Origin: an uncultured Clostridia bacterium
GTDB lineage: Bacteria > Bacillota > Clostridia > Christensenellales > CAG-138
Assembly (NCBI GenBank): GCA_946183765.1
Contig: CAMHDC010000103.1
Location: forward strand, 1-5,539
Length of the DNA: 5,539 nt
Reading direction: 5' to 3'
In this document: positions 5,146 through 5,539 of the stretch, one piece after another
Position numbering within the stretch: position 1 is the stretch's first letter
Layout: every line of letters begins with the position of its first letter
Translations under genes and position numbers: made by a program
Notes under the pieces: generated by a model
Seen by the model: only the letters and a program-made list of their open reading frames with translations
What the model was told of the DNA's origin: nothing
The model's database searches: none

Positions 5146-5539
5146 ATGGAATTTTTGGAACTGGTATGGGACGTTTTCTATGAGGATTGCCTGATCCTCT
5201 TTCCCATCCTGTTTTTGACATTCTTCTTTATAGAGTATCTGGAGCACCGAGCCGGAGAAAAGTTTCTCCGCCGGGTGGAACGGGCGGAAAAGGCAGGCCC
5301 CCTCTGGGGGGCTCTCATCGGCCTGGTGCCTCAATGCGGGTTCAGCGTGTCCTGCGCCCACTTGTTTAACGGCGGCATCGTCACTGCTGGTACTCTAATC
5401 GCCGTATTTCTCTCTACCTCCGACGAAGCGCTGCCCGTGCTTCTGTCCCATCGGAGCGCTCTGCCTGTCATCTGGAAGCTGCTTCTGGTTAAGGTGGTCC
5501 TGGCCATCATCGTCGGGTACGCCGTGGACACCCTATGGA
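5146..5539 (+). CDS. Putative 10-TM heavy-metal exporter (ArsP_2 / 'arsenic efflux' or 'putative manganese transporter' family), 3' end cut off
   Basis: Partial gene: 131 codons, running off the right edge. The N-terminus is a membrane segment (residues about 15-32, LILFPILFLTFFFIEY). A charged cytoplasmic-type loop follows (33-51, HRAGEKFLRRVERAEKAG), then a hydrophobic stretch containing GLVPQCGFSVS (59-69), a segment TLIAVFLSTSDEALPVLL (83-100) and another membrane helix (about 108-127). The PQCGFS and STSDEALP motifs, with Cys, Asp and Glu near membrane segments, match my memory of the PF11449 permease family. Its members carry names such as arsenic efflux protein or putative manganese transporter, with little direct evidence of substrate. 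AAAGGA lies about 7 nt before the ATG. There is no clear promoter in the 60-nt gap after glyS, so expression could come from readthrough of the hairpin. The family call is moderately sure; the substrate is unknown. Confidence 0.75.
   Translation, partial: MEFLELVWDVFYEDCLILFPILFLTFFFIEYLEHRAGEKFLRRVERAEKAGPLWGALIGLVPQCGFSVSCAHLFNGGIVTAGTLIAVFLSTSDEALPVLLSHRSALPVIWKLLLVKVVLAIIVGYAVDTLW

Noticed and set aside
3538..5361. A 607-codon open frame on the minus strand opposite glyS.
   Set aside because: It is antisense to a gene with all GlyRS motifs. It lacks recognisable domains, begins inside the exporter gene, and is explained by the GC-rich third codon positions of glyS keeping the opposite frame open.
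1..5539. Search by eye for CRISPR repeats, insertion-sequence ends, tRNA or rRNA genes and toxin-antitoxin pairs.
   Set aside because: No regularly spaced repeats, transposase motifs, tRNA cloverleaf or toxin-antitoxin-like gene pair was seen. Nearly all the sequence is explained by housekeeping genes.

Overview
The window looks like ordinary chromosome from a fairly GC-rich Firmicute of class Clostridia. The basis is the gene repertoire, strong AGGAGG-type ribosome binding sites, a single-chain glycyl-tRNA synthetase, a mnmA-trmK-Nif3-zinc-ribbon cluster, and a small Cys/Gly-rich membrane protein of a kind seen in spore-forming clostridia. A gut Oscillospiraceae-type organism is my best guess. 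It is an inference from gene content and composition and was not tested by any search.

Layout. Positions 1-3523 are read on the minus strand and 3694-5539 on the plus strand, with a divergent intergenic region at 3524-3693. The minus-strand block, in order of transcription, starts with a 66-codon Cys/Gly-rich membrane protein gene (3523 to 3323). An 84-nt gap follows, holding a promoter and a large inverted repeat. Then come mnmA (tRNA 2-thiouridylase), trmK (tRNA m1A22 methyltransferase), a Nif3/YbgI-type dinuclear-metal protein, and a coiled-coil C4 zinc-ribbon protein that runs off the left edge. mnmA and trmK overlap by 4 nt (ATGA), trmK and nif3 by 10 nt, and nif3 is 13 nt from the zinc-ribbon gene, so these four almost certainly form one operon.

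The plus-strand block holds the glycyl-tRNA synthetase gene, driven by a promoter with consensus -35 and -10 boxes and followed by a GC-rich terminator-like hairpin. After that comes the 5' part of a membrane protein gene resembling the putative 10-TM heavy-metal exporter family, which runs off the right edge.

Functionally the window centres on tRNA: wobble-uridine thiolation (MnmA), m1A22 methylation (TrmK) and glycine charging (GlyRS). I see no mobile element, CRISPR array, tRNA or rRNA gene. The least ordinary signals are the inverted repeat that overlaps both the mnmA promoter and its ribosome binding site, and the small Cys-rich protein next to it. I found no clear new multi-gene system.
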